Shown in pieces: positions 43,155-54,696 of a stretch of 64,000 nt of DNA (position 1 is its first letter; every line of letters begins with the position of its first letter). The translations under genes were made by a program, and so were the position numbers. The notes under the pieces are model-generated. The model was not told where the DNA came from, ran no database searches, and saw nothing but the letters and a program-made list of their open reading frames with translations. The stretch covers positions 66,182-130,181 of the forward strand of contig CAVROX010000015.1 in NCBI GenBank assembly GCA_963722965.1, given 5' to 3'. Source of the stretch: DATLSM01 sp963722965 (GTDB taxonomy: Bacteria > Actinomycetota > Thermoleophilia > Solirubrobacterales > 70-9).

Positions 43155-43196
43155 GGTCGTATGTTCTTGCAGTTGTCTCGCCGCCCGGCGGGCAGC

Positions 43197-43220
43197 AAAA
43201 GGGCGGGCCGAAGCCCGCCC
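43197..43220 (-). terminator. Intrinsic terminator after tuf
   Basis: On the minus strand, GGGCGGGC-TTCG-GCCCGCCC-TTTT: a perfect 8-bp GC stem with a stable UUCG loop, followed by a T run, nine bases after the tuf stop. It separates fusA-tuf from the S10 operon. Confidence 0.9.
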
Positions 43221-43229
43221 GCAAGTCGC

Positions 43230-44414
43230 CTACTCGATGATCGCGCTGACGACCCCCGAGCCGACGGTGCGGCCACCCTCGCGGATGGCGAACCGCAGGC
43301 CCTGATCCATGGCGATCGGCTGAATCAGCTCAATCGTCATCTCGACGTTGTCACCCGGCATCACCATCTCGGTCCCCTCGGGGAGGTTGGCGATCCCGGT
43401 CACGTCCGTAGTGCGGAAGTAAAACTGAGGCCGGTAGCCGGAGAAGAACGGCGTGTGGCGGCCCCCCTCCTCCTTTTTCAGGCAGTAGACCTCGGCTTTG
43501 AACTTGGTGTGTGGGGTGATCGAGCCGGGCTTGCACAGCACCTGGCCACGCTCGATCTCCTCGCGCTTGGTGCCTCGCAGCAGGGCGCCGATGTTGTCGC
43601 CGGCCTGGCCCTGGTCGAGGATCTTGCGGAACATCTCGACCCCGGTCACCACGGTTTTCGTGGTGTCCTTGATCCCGACGATCTCCACCTCATCGCCGGT
43701 GTTGACGATCCCCTGCTCGACGCGTCCGGTGGCGACGGTCCCGCGACCGGTGATCGAGAAGATGTCCTCGATCGGCATCAGGAAGGGCTTGTCCAGCTCG
43801 CGCACCGGCTCGGGGATGTAGGAGTCAAGCGCGTCAGCCAGTTCGAAGACCGCCTTCTGGGCCTCCTCGTCGCCCTCCAGCGCCTTCAGCGCCGAACCTT
43901 TGACGATCGGCGTCTCATCGCCAGGGAAGTCGTACTCGTTGAGCAGATCCTTGACCTCCTCCTCGACCAGCTCGACCAGCTCCTCGTCGTCGACCTGGTC
44001 GATCTTGTTGAGGAAAACGACCACGTGGGGAACGTTGACCTGGCGGGCGAGCAGGATGTGCTCGCGGGTCTGTGGCATCACACCGTCGGCGGCCGAGACG
44101 ACCAGGATCGCCCCGTCCATCTGGGCCGCGCCGGTAATCATGTTCTTCACGTAGTCGGCGTGCCCCGGACAGTCGACGTGCGCATAGTGGCGTTTGTCGG
44201 TCTCGTACTCGACGTGGGAGGTGGCGATTGTGATCCCGCGCTCTTTCTCCTCGGGCGCGTTGTCGATCTCCTCGAAGCTTTTTGCTTCGGCCCCGCCCTT
44301 GGTGGAGAGCGTTTTGGTGATCGCGGCCGTGAGCGTCGTCTTGCCGTGGTCGATGTGACCGATCGTGCCGACGTTGACGTGCGGCTTATCGCGCTCGAAC
44401 TTCTGCTTGGCCAT
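43230..44414 (-). CDS. tuf: Elongation factor Tu
   Basis: 394 aa. Delivers aminoacyl-tRNA to the ribosome as a GTPase. G1 G-H-I-D-H-G-K-T-T, G3 D-C-P-G-H-A-D-Y and G4 N-K-I-D are intact, as is the C-terminal barrel with G-R-T-V-G-S-G-V. It lies 144 bp after fusA, which could hold its own promoter, and ends in a strong terminator. Confidence 0.99.
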   Translation of the reverse strand: MAKQKFERDKPHVNVGTIGHIDHGKTTLTAAITKTLSTKGGAEAKSFEEIDNAPEEKERGITIATSHVEYETDKRHYAHVDCPGHADYVKNMITGAAQMDGAILVVSAADGVMPQTREHILLARQVNVPHVVVFLNKIDQVDDEELVELVEEEVKDLLNEYDFPGDETPIVKGSALKALEGDEEAQKAVFELADALDSYIPEPVRELDKPFLMPIEDIFSITGRGTVATGRVEQGIVNTGDEVEIVGIKDTTKTVVTGVEMFRKILDQGQAGDNIGALLRGTKREEIERGQVLCKPGSITPHTKFKAEVYCLKKEEGGRHTPFFSGYRPQFYFRTTDVTGIANLPEGTEMVMPGDNVEMTIELIQPIAMDQGLRFAIREGGRTVGSGVVSAIIE

Positions 44415-44558
44415 CGCTCTCGGTTCTACCTTTCGAGGTCGGTTTCTGTCTGGTTGGGGTGATTAAGTCTCTGAAGTCATCCCGGCAGGGCAGTTTTGCG
44501 CTGCCTGCGGGCGAACCTGGGAAATATAGCCAGATGCGCTCGTCGTTCGCGGCTGGGG

Positions 44559-46670
44559 TCAGCTGGCTGCACCCACCGGTTCGCCGGCGCGGTGTTCGAC
44601 GATCTCCTCGGCGATGTTCGCCGGGACCTCCTCGTAGCGCTCGAACTGCATCGTATAGGTGGCGCGCCCCTGCGTCGAGGAGCGCAGATCGGTCGCGTAG
44701 CCGAACATCTCACCGAGGGGCACGAAGGCCTGTACCGCGAGCGCGTTGCCACGTTGCTCTTGGCCCTGCACCTTGCCGCGGCGGCGTGAGAGGTCGCCGA
44801 TCACATCGCCGAGGAACTCCTCCGGGGTGACGACCTCCACCGACATCACCGGCTCCAGGAGGACCGGATTAGCCTTGCGGGCGGCCTCCTGGATCGCCAT
44901 TGACCCGGCGATCTTGAAGGCCATCTCCGATGAGTCGACGTCGTGGTAGGAGCCGTCGACAAGTTCGACCTTGACGTCGACCATCGGGTAGCCGGCCTTG
45001 ACGCCGTTCTCCAGCGCCTCCTCCATCCCCTGCTCTGCGGGACGGATGTACTCCGACGGGATGACCCCGCCCTTGATTTTGTTGACGAACTCAAAGCCCC
45101 CGCCCGGTGAGGGCTCGAGGTTGATCACGACATGCCCGAACTGGCCGCGGCCACCGGTCTGGCGGACAAAGCGCCCCTCGACGTTCTTGACCTCCTTGCG
45201 GATCGTCTCGCGATAGGCGACCTGCGGCTTGCCGACGTTGGCGTCGACTTTGAACTCCCGCAGCATTCGGTCGACGATCACCTCCAGGTGCAGCTCGCCC
45301 ATCCCGTGAATCAGGGTCTGGCCGGTCTCCTCGTCGGATTCGACCTGGAAAGTCGGGTCCTCTTCGCCCAGGCGCTGCAGGGCGGCGCCCATCTTCTCCT
45401 GGTCGACTTTTGTCTTCGGCTCGATCGCGACCGCGATCACCGGCTCCGGGAATTCGATGTGCTCGAGCTCGATTGGCGCGTCGGGGGCCGCCAGGGTGTC
45501 GCCGGTGCCGGTCTGCTTGAGGCCAACCCCGGCGCAGATGTCGCCTGCGTAACACTCGTCGATCTCCTCACGGTGGTTGGCGTGCATCATCAGCAAGCGG
45601 CCAATCCGCTCGGTCTTGCCGGTTGTAACGTTGAGGACCCGGCCACCGGCCTCGAGCTTTCCCGAGTAGACCCGGAAGTAGGTGAGCTTGCCGACGTAGG
45701 GGTCGCTCATCACCTTGAAAGCAAGCGCCGCGAAGGGCGCGTTGTCGTCGGCCGGGCGCTCGGCCTCAAGTGGCTCCTCGCTGCCCTTGGGTGCGGGCTC
45801 AAGACCGATCACGGGCGGGACCTCAAGCGGTGATGGAAGCAGCTCGACGATCGCGTCCAGCAGCGGCTGCACGCCCTTGTTCTTAAACGAGGAGCCGCAC
45901 AGCACCGGCGTCACCTTGGTGTCAAGACAGGCCCGGTGCAGCGAGGAGGCGATCCGCTCATGGGGAATCTCCTCCTCGGCGAGGTAGGCCTCCATCAGCT
46001 CGTCGTCGTAATCCGCGCAGGCCTCGATCAGCTCGTTGCGGTACTGCTCGGCCTGGGCGAGCAGCTCGGCGGGGATCTCCCCGGTCTCATACTCGGTTCC
46101 CAGCTCGTCCTTCCAGACCAGCGCCTTCATCTCGACCAGATCGATCACACCCTCGAACTCGCCCTCCTGGCCGATCGGCAACTGGATCGGCAGCGGGTTG
46201 GCTCCAAGCCGATCGGTCATCGTCTGCACCGCGTGGAAGAAGTCAGCGCCGGTGCGGTCCATCTTGTTGATGTAGGCAAAACGCGGAACCTTGTACTTAT
46301 CGGCCTGGCGCCAGACGGTCTCCGATTGCGGCTCGACCCCCGCGACGGCGTCAAAGACCGCGATCGCGCCATCGAGAACGCGGAGGCTGCGCTCAACCTC
46401 GACCGTGAAGTCGACGTGACCGGGCGTGTCGATGATGTTGATCCGGTGACCCTTCCACTCGCAGGCGGTCGCGGCGGACGTGATCGTGATCCCTCGCTCC
46501 TGCTCTTGCTCCATCCAGTCCATCACCGCGGCGCCCTCGTGGACCTCGCCCATTTTGTGGGTGCGGCCGGTGTAGTAGAGGATGCGCTCGGTCGTCGTCG
46601 TCTTGCCGGCGTCGATATGCGCCATGATCCCGATGTTGCGGGTTTTCTCTAGGGGAAAGCTGCGCGGCAT
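44559..46670 (-). CDS. fusA: Elongation factor G
   Basis: 703 aa. A-H-I-D-A-G-K-T-T-T-T-E-R-I-L, D-T-P-G-H-V-D-F and N-K-M-D are the GTPase motifs; G-M-G-E-L-H-L-E-V and G-Y-P-M-V-D-V follow in domains III-V. The start is the ATG at 46670 (M-P-R-S-F-P-L-E-K-T-R-N-I-G). An open frame continues 153 codons upstream but is antisense to the membrane protein gene. A TATCAT hexamer on the minus strand inside that gene (about 46815) could be its promoter. rpsL-rpsG, its usual operon partners, are on the other strand. Confidence 0.98.
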   Translation of the reverse strand: MPRSFPLEKTRNIGIMAHIDAGKTTTTERILYYTGRTHKMGEVHEGAAVMDWMEQEQERGITITSAATACEWKGHRINIIDTPGHVDFTVEVERSLRVLDGAIAVFDAVAGVEPQSETVWRQADKYKVPRFAYINKMDRTGADFFHAVQTMTDRLGANPLPIQLPIGQEGEFEGVIDLVEMKALVWKDELGTEYETGEIPAELLAQAEQYRNELIEACADYDDELMEAYLAEEEIPHERIASSLHRACLDTKVTPVLCGSSFKNKGVQPLLDAIVELLPSPLEVPPVIGLEPAPKGSEEPLEAERPADDNAPFAALAFKVMSDPYVGKLTYFRVYSGKLEAGGRVLNVTTGKTERIGRLLMMHANHREEIDECYAGDICAGVGLKQTGTGDTLAAPDAPIELEHIEFPEPVIAVAIEPKTKVDQEKMGAALQRLGEEDPTFQVESDEETGQTLIHGMGELHLEVIVDRMLREFKVDANVGKPQVAYRETIRKEVKNVEGRFVRQTGGRGQFGHVVINLEPSPGGGFEFVNKIKGGVIPSEYIRPAEQGMEEALENGVKAGYPMVDVKVELVDGSYHDVDSSEMAFKIAGSMAIQEAARKANPVLLEPVMSVEVVTPEEFLGDVIGDLSRRRGKVQGQEQRGNALAVQAFVPLGEMFGYATDLRSSTQGRATYTMQFERYEEVPANIAEEIVEHRAGEPVGAAS

Positions 46671-46812
46671 GGTCTTAAGGTAAGGGGTGGTCGTGGAGAA
46701 GCGGGGACGGATGAAAGGTAAGCCTTCCGGCGAGAGCCGGGATCGGCGCATGAAAAAGGCCCTCGCGGGCCCGGCCAAACCAACGGCGAAAAAGCTGCCT
46801 GAGCGACGCGCG

Positions 46813-47688
46813 ATGATAGCAGCGGTGCGGCGCCGCATCCTGGTGCCGCTCGCGGGAGCCGCGGCCCTTACGCGGCGGGCCGACCGGGAGGCCAATCGCC
46901 TGCTCGAGCTGGCCCAGCCGCCGCTGGCGCACACAGCGCAGCGGTTGAGGACGATCGCCGCCCGTGGGGCACAGCAATTCGAGCGCTTGCTGCGGCCAGC
47001 AGCGGCTCTGCTCTTCGCTGGCCTGGCGGGCGCTGAGCGCCGACTGCGGCGGGCCGGCGGCGCTGGCACCCGCGCTGGGACCCGCGCCAGCGCAGTGATC
47101 ACGCCACGGCGGGCGATCGGCGCCACCATCCTCGCCGCGGCTGCCTGCCTTATTGCCTCCCAGTTCGTCGTTTATCGCGCGGTCGAGGTCGGCCAGCCCG
47201 CCTATGCAGGTCTGCCTGGTTTCGCCGCGCCCCCGACCGTCGCCGCGCGTAACGCCGTGCAGGCGCACTCCTACCTGCAGGTCCTGATCGCCGCGCTCGC
47301 CGCGGTCCTCGCGCTGGCGGCGCTGCGGCCGCGCCGGCGGCGGTTGGCCGGTGGCGTGGTCCTCCTCGGCCTCGCCTCGCTCGCCGTCACCCTGGGGATC
47401 GATCTGCCGGCCGGGCTTAACTCCGGCCCGGAGGCCTCCCGCTTCGCCGGCGCCCACCCAGTTCTCGAGGGCGGCTTCTACGCCGAGTTGGCGGCGGCGG
47501 CAGGGCTGGTCTTGGGCGGTCTGCTCTACTATGCGCGGCCGTGCCGAATACGAACCAACTTGTCAGGAAGGGCCGCAAGCGCCCTAAGAAGAAGACGACG
47601 ACGCCGGGCCTCAAGTCGGGCCAGGGGCGCAAGAAGAGGGTCGCAGCCCCGCAGCGGCGCGGCGTCTGCACCCGCGTCGCGACCGTAA
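46813..47688 (+). CDS. Multi-pass membrane protein, unidentified, frame running into rpsL
   Basis: After a basic, helical N-terminal stretch come three or four hydrophobic helices: A-I-G-A-T-I-L-A-A-A-A-C-L-I-A-S, L-Q-V-L-I-A-A-L-A-A-V-L-A-L-A-A-L, G-G-V-V-L-L-G-L-A-S-L-A-V-T-L-G and L-A-A-A-A-G-L-V-L-G-G-L-L-Y-Y. I chose the ATG at 46813, because earlier starts leave no room for the divergent fusA promoter. The last 49 codons are Arg-rich and overlap rpsL in another frame; the natural end is probably near 47540 and a stop may be lost to an indel. I do not recognise a family. Confidence 0.5.
   Translation: MIAAVRRRILVPLAGAAALTRRADREANRLLELAQPPLAHTAQRLRTIAARGAQQFERLLRPAAALLFAGLAGAERRLRRAGGAGTRAGTRASAVITPRRAIGATILAAAACLIASQFVVYRAVEVGQPAYAGLPGFAAPPTVAARNAVQAHSYLQVLIAALAAVLALAALRPRRRRLAGGVVLLGLASLAVTLGIDLPAGLNSGPEASRFAGAHPVLEGGFYAELAAAAGLVLGGLLYYARPCRIRTNLSGRAASALRRRRRRRASSRARGARRGSQPRSGAASAPASRP
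47527..47532 (+). promoter_or_regulatory. -10 hexamer TACTAT for leaderless rpsL
   Basis: TACTAT is close to the consensus -10 and ends eight bases before the GTG of rpsL. No Shine-Dalgarno sequence fits in between, so rpsL-rpsG would be transcribed as a leaderless mRNA from within the end of the membrane protein gene. Confidence 0.5.
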
Positions 47689-47936
47689 CCCCGAAGAAGC
47701 CCAACTCGGCCCTGCGCAAGATCGCCCGCGTGCGACTGACCAACGGGATGGAGGTCACCAGCTACATTCCCGGCGAGGGTCACAACCTCCAGGAGCACTC
47801 AGTCGTCCTCGTCCGCGGCGGCCGCGTCAAGGACCTGCCGGGGGTCCGCTACAAGGTCGTACGCGGCACCCTCGACGCCGCCGGCGTCTCTGACCGCAAG
47901 CAGGCCCGTTCCCGCTACGGGGTCAAGGCGTCCTGA
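47541..47936 (+). CDS. rpsL: 30S ribosomal protein uS12
   Basis: 131 aa. N-Q-L-V-R-K-G-R, R-G-V-C-T-R-V-A-T-V-T-P-K-K-P-N-S-A-L-R-K and G-R-V-K-D-L-P-G-V-R-Y-K are the decoding-centre segments, and the lysines linked to streptomycin response are wild type. The GTG start reads M-P-N-T-N-Q-L-V. The stop overlaps the rpsG ATG. It is on the strand opposite to fusA-tuf. Confidence 0.98.
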   Translation: MPNTNQLVRKGRKRPKKKTTTPGLKSGQGRKKRVAAPQRRGVCTRVATVTPKKPNSALRKIARVRLTNGMEVTSYIPGEGHNLQEHSVVLVRGGRVKDLPGVRYKVVRGTLDAAGVSDRKQARSRYGVKAS

Positions 47937-48406
47937 TGCCGCGACGCTCCGCAGCGCAGATCAGGCCGATCGAGCCTGACGCCCGCCATCGCAACCGGCT
48001 CGTCCAGCAGGTGATCAACAAGGTGATGAGCGACGGTAAGAAGTCCCTCGCCGAGCGGCTCGTCTACGACAGCCTCGCGATCGTCGGCGAGCGCACCGGC
48101 GAGGACCCGGTCGAGACGCTCGAGGCCGCGGTCAAACAGCTGACGCCGGTGCTCGAGGTCCGCTCGCGCCGGGTCGGCGGCGCGACCTACCAGGTCCCCG
48201 TCGAGGTTCCCGCCCGTCGCGCCCGTACGCTCGCCGTGCGCTGGCTGGTCAGCTACGCGCGCCAGCGCCGCGAGTACTCGATGGCCGACCGCCTCGCCCA
48301 CGAGATCCTCGACGCAAACCAGCAGCAGGGCAGCGCCTGGAAGCGCAAGGACGACATCTACCGCATGGCCCAGGCTAATAAGGCGTTCGCGCATTACCGC
48401 TGGTAG
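47936..48406 (+). CDS. rpsG: 30S ribosomal protein uS7
   Basis: 156 aa. M-P-R-R-S-A-A-Q, then L-V-Q-Q-V-I-N-K-V-M-S-D-G-K-K and V-G-G-A-T-Y-Q-V-P-V-E-V are standard. Assembles the 30S head. It is coupled to rpsL by one base. fusA, which normally follows it, is not downstream here. Confidence 0.98.
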   Translation: MPRRSAAQIRPIEPDARHRNRLVQQVINKVMSDGKKSLAERLVYDSLAIVGERTGEDPVETLEAAVKQLTPVLEVRSRRVGGATYQVPVEVPARRARTLAVRWLVSYARQRREYSMADRLAHEILDANQQQGSAWKRKDDIYRMAQANKAFAHYRW

Positions 48407-48420
48407 TTTGGCTGGCTCCC

Positions 48421-48921
48421 ATGAGCCGGCCGATCCTCGCCGTCGACGTCGATGGGGTCATCTCCTTGTTCGGCTTCGACGAGCCTCCCGACCGGGCCAC
48501 GGCGAGGTTCGAGTTGATCGATGGGATGGTCCACTGCATCTCGCTGGTGGCCGGAGAGCGGCTGCGGCGGCTCTCTGAGCACTACGAGTTGGTCTGGGCG
48601 ACCGGTTGGGAGGAGCGGGCAAACGATTACCTGCCAACCATGCTCGGCCTGCCGGAGCTGCCCCACCTGAGCTTCGACGGCGCTGCGCGGTTTGGCTCTG
48701 CACACTGGAAGCTCGGGCCGCTGGATGAGTACGGCAGGGGTCGAGCGATGGCCTGGGTCGACGACAATTTCGACCCGAGCTGCTACGCGTGGGCACAATC
48801 TCGGCCCGAGCCGACCCTGCTTGTTCCAACCGAATCCCACCGCGGCCTCGAGGAGGCCCAGACCGAAGCGCTCGCCGCCTGGGCTCGGGGTCTTGAACAC
48901 GAGCATCGCGAGCTCTCCTGA
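48421..48921 (+). CDS. HAD-like hydrolase domain protein
   Basis: 166 aa. The N-terminal D-V-D-G-V motif (residues 8-12) is the HAD nucleophile motif, and A-W-V-D-D-N near residue 110 is the distal acidic motif. E-L-V-W-A-T-G-W-E-E-R-A-N about residue 60 matches the small-HAD group that covers the HAD_Swiss-Army-Knife proteins. It is probably a phosphatase of unknown substrate. It starts 14 bp after rpsG and is likely co-transcribed with it. Confidence 0.75.
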   Translation: MSRPILAVDVDGVISLFGFDEPPDRATARFELIDGMVHCISLVAGERLRRLSEHYELVWATGWEERANDYLPTMLGLPELPHLSFDGAARFGSAHWKLGPLDEYGRGRAMAWVDDNFDPSCYAWAQSRPEPTLLVPTESHRGLEEAQTEALAAWARGLEHEHRELS

Positions 48922-48926
48922 GCCTC

Positions 48927-48932
48927 TACACT
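48927..48932 (+). promoter_or_regulatory. -10 hexamer TACACT for the small membrane protein gene
   Basis: TACACT ends seven bases before the GTG at 48940, directly after the HAD gene stop. It fits the same leaderless spacing. Confidence 0.4.
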
Positions 48933-48939
48933 GAGCAAG

Positions 48940-49275
48940 GTGGTGGGGTTTTGGCCAATTTTCTTCCTCCTGGTCGTGCTTAAGATTCCCGTGCTCGCTT
49001 CGATGTGGCTGGTCTGGTGGGCGAGCAAGTCGCCCGAGCCAGACGGGGCGGCCGAGGATCCCGGGGGTGAGGGCTTCAGGCGCTGGCGGCCCGAGCCAAA
49101 GCGCCCGCGCGGACCCCGACGCGGTCCCCACGGCGGCGGTGCGGCGGTCGAGGCGCCTGCCTGTCCGCCTGGCGGACGCACCCGGGTTCTCAAGCCCGCT
49201 GCGCAGCCTGCTTTCGCTCGCGCCGGATCTCGCGCAGATAAGGGTGGAAATCGACCTGGATCGTGTGACGCTTAG
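48940..49275 (+). CDS. Small single-span membrane protein with an Arg/Pro-rich tail
   Basis: A protein of at most 111 aa. Residues 1-28 form one membrane helix (F-W-P-I-F-F-L-L-V-V-L-K-I-P-V-L-A-S-M-W-L-V-W-W-A), followed by an acidic linker (P-E-P-D-G-A-A-E-D-P-G-G-E-G) and then F-R-R-W-R-P-E-P-K-R-P-R-G-P-R-R-G-P-H. I recall similar small proteins in Solirubrobacterales-type genomes, but no function. The last 28 codons overlap the convergent monooxygenase gene, so the true stop could lie earlier if there is an indel. Confidence 0.55.
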   Translation: MVGFWPIFFLLVVLKIPVLASMWLVWWASKSPEPDGAAEDPGGEGFRRWRPEPKRPRGPRRGPHGGGAAVEAPACPPGGRTRVLKPAAQPAFARAGSRADKGGNRPGSCDA

Positions 49276-50506
49276 AGGCGACGTAGCGCTTTCGCATCTT
49301 CCTTTCGGCCACCGCAATCTCCTGCCTCATCTCCCCCACCGAGGGCAGCGCCCCCCTGCCGGAGAGCAGATCTGCAACCCACTCCGCCTGCGCCTCGGCG
49401 AGCGGCATGATCGCCCCCAGCGGCTGGATGAAGCCGATGAAATACAGACCGGGGTGCTCGACCGAGGCAACCCGCCGATAGAGCGGCAAGCGGTTGCCCT
49501 CGGCTGAGATCAGGCCGGGATCAAAGAACGGGAAGGTGATCTTGTATCCCGTGCAGTAGATGAGGAGGTCGATTTCCTCCTCGCTGCCGTCGGCAAAGCG
49601 GACTTTTCGACCGCCCGTGAAGCGATCGATGTTGGGCTTCACCTCGATATCGCCATGGCCCAACCGCGAGAGCAGCTCCGCCGAGACGGTGGGGTGCGCC
49701 TCAAGCAGCTTGTGGTCGGGCTGTGGCAGGCCGTAGGCGGTCATCTCGCCGGCGGTCAAACCGAGCATTCGCCCGATGAAGAAGCGCTGCACCGGTAGCG
49801 GTAGCCGCGTCACCAGTGCCGAGGCAGACTCATCGGTCGGCTTGCCGTTGAGGTACTTGGGCAGGATGTAGGCACCACGGCGCATCGCCAGAAAGGTCCG
49901 ATCGGCGATCCTCGAGGACTCGACCGCAATGTCGGTCGCCGAGTTGCCGATCCCCAGCACCCCGACACGCTTGCCGCGCAGCACATCCGGCTCGCGGTAG
50001 TGGTGGGCATGCATCTGTTCCCCGGCGAACTCCTCCGATCCCCGGAAGGGCGGTTCGGGCCAGCGCGGATCCCAGTGGTGGCCGTTGGCGACCAGTACCG
50101 CGCGGTAGCGATGGGTCCGCCGCTGCCCGCCGCTGTCGACGCTCACCTCCCACTCCCGATCGACCGGCTCGACCTTCACCACCTCGGTCTGAAAGGTGAT
50201 CTTTCCCCGGAACCCGAAGTGGTCGACGTAGTCATCGAAGTAGGCGGCGATCTGGAAGTGGTTCGGATAGTCGGGGTAATCCCCGGGCATCGGGTAGGTC
50301 CGATAGGCCATCAACCCTCGCGATGTGTTGATGTGCAAAGACCGGTAGGCGGAGGACATCTGATTGTCGTTTTCAAACCGCCAGTTCCCGCCGACCTGAG
50401 AGCCTTTCTCAAAGCAGTCGAAATCAATTCCGCGCGCGTTCAGCACCTGGCAGGCTGCGATCCCAGAACTCCCGGCCCCGATCACACATACCTTCGAACT
50501 GGCCAT
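49190..50506 (-). CDS. Flavin-containing monooxygenase
   Basis: 438 aa. FAD motif V-I-G-A-G-S-S-G-I at residues 8-16, NADPH motif V-G-V-L-G-I-G-N-S-A-T-D near 185, and between them the FMO fingerprint F-x-G-x-x-x-H-x-x-x-Y as F-A-G-E-Q-M-H-A-H-H-Y. It should oxygenate a soft nucleophile (N or S) or a ketone; Baeyer-Villiger enzymes share these motifs, so the reaction is not fixed. It lies after the end of rpoC on the same strand but 145 bp upstream sequence separates them, with a hairpin. Confidence 0.85.
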   Translation of the reverse strand: MASSKVCVIGAGSSGIAACQVLNARGIDFDCFEKGSQVGGNWRFENDNQMSSAYRSLHINTSRGLMAYRTYPMPGDYPDYPNHFQIAAYFDDYVDHFGFRGKITFQTEVVKVEPVDREWEVSVDSGGQRRTHRYRAVLVANGHHWDPRWPEPPFRGSEEFAGEQMHAHHYREPDVLRGKRVGVLGIGNSATDIAVESSRIADRTFLAMRRGAYILPKYLNGKPTDESASALVTRLPLPVQRFFIGRMLGLTAGEMTAYGLPQPDHKLLEAHPTVSAELLSRLGHGDIEVKPNIDRFTGGRKVRFADGSEEEIDLLIYCTGYKITFPFFDPGLISAEGNRLPLYRRVASVEHPGLYFIGFIQPLGAIMPLAEAQAEWVADLLSGRGALPSVGEMRQEIAVAERKMRKRYVASKRHTIQVDFHPYLREIRRERKQAAQRA

Positions 50507-50628
50507 TTGGCCAATCTATGGGATCTTGCTCGCGGGCAGCTCAGATGCCCCGACCTGCTGCGCGCTGAGTCTCGGCCCGAGCACGGCGGGCGCCGATCGC
50601 AGTCGATCGGGCAAGATTCCCCTCCAGC

Positions 50629-50651
50629 GGCAGCCGGTCCTCTGCGGCTGC

Positions 50652-50652
<1 letters not shown>
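50629..50652 (-). terminator. Hairpin at the rpoC stop
   Basis: GGCAGCC/GGCTGCC, 7-bp perfect arms with a 10-base loop, begins at the rpoC stop on the minus strand. There is no U tract, so it is a weak or factor-dependent termination candidate at the end of rpoBC. Confidence 0.4.

Positions 50653-54695
<4,043 letters not shown>

Positions 54696-54696
<1 letters not shown>

Noticed and set aside
46671..47129. N-terminal extension of EF-G
   Set aside because: The extra residues are antisense to the membrane protein gene and no EF-G has such an extension; the ATG at 46670 gives the standard start.
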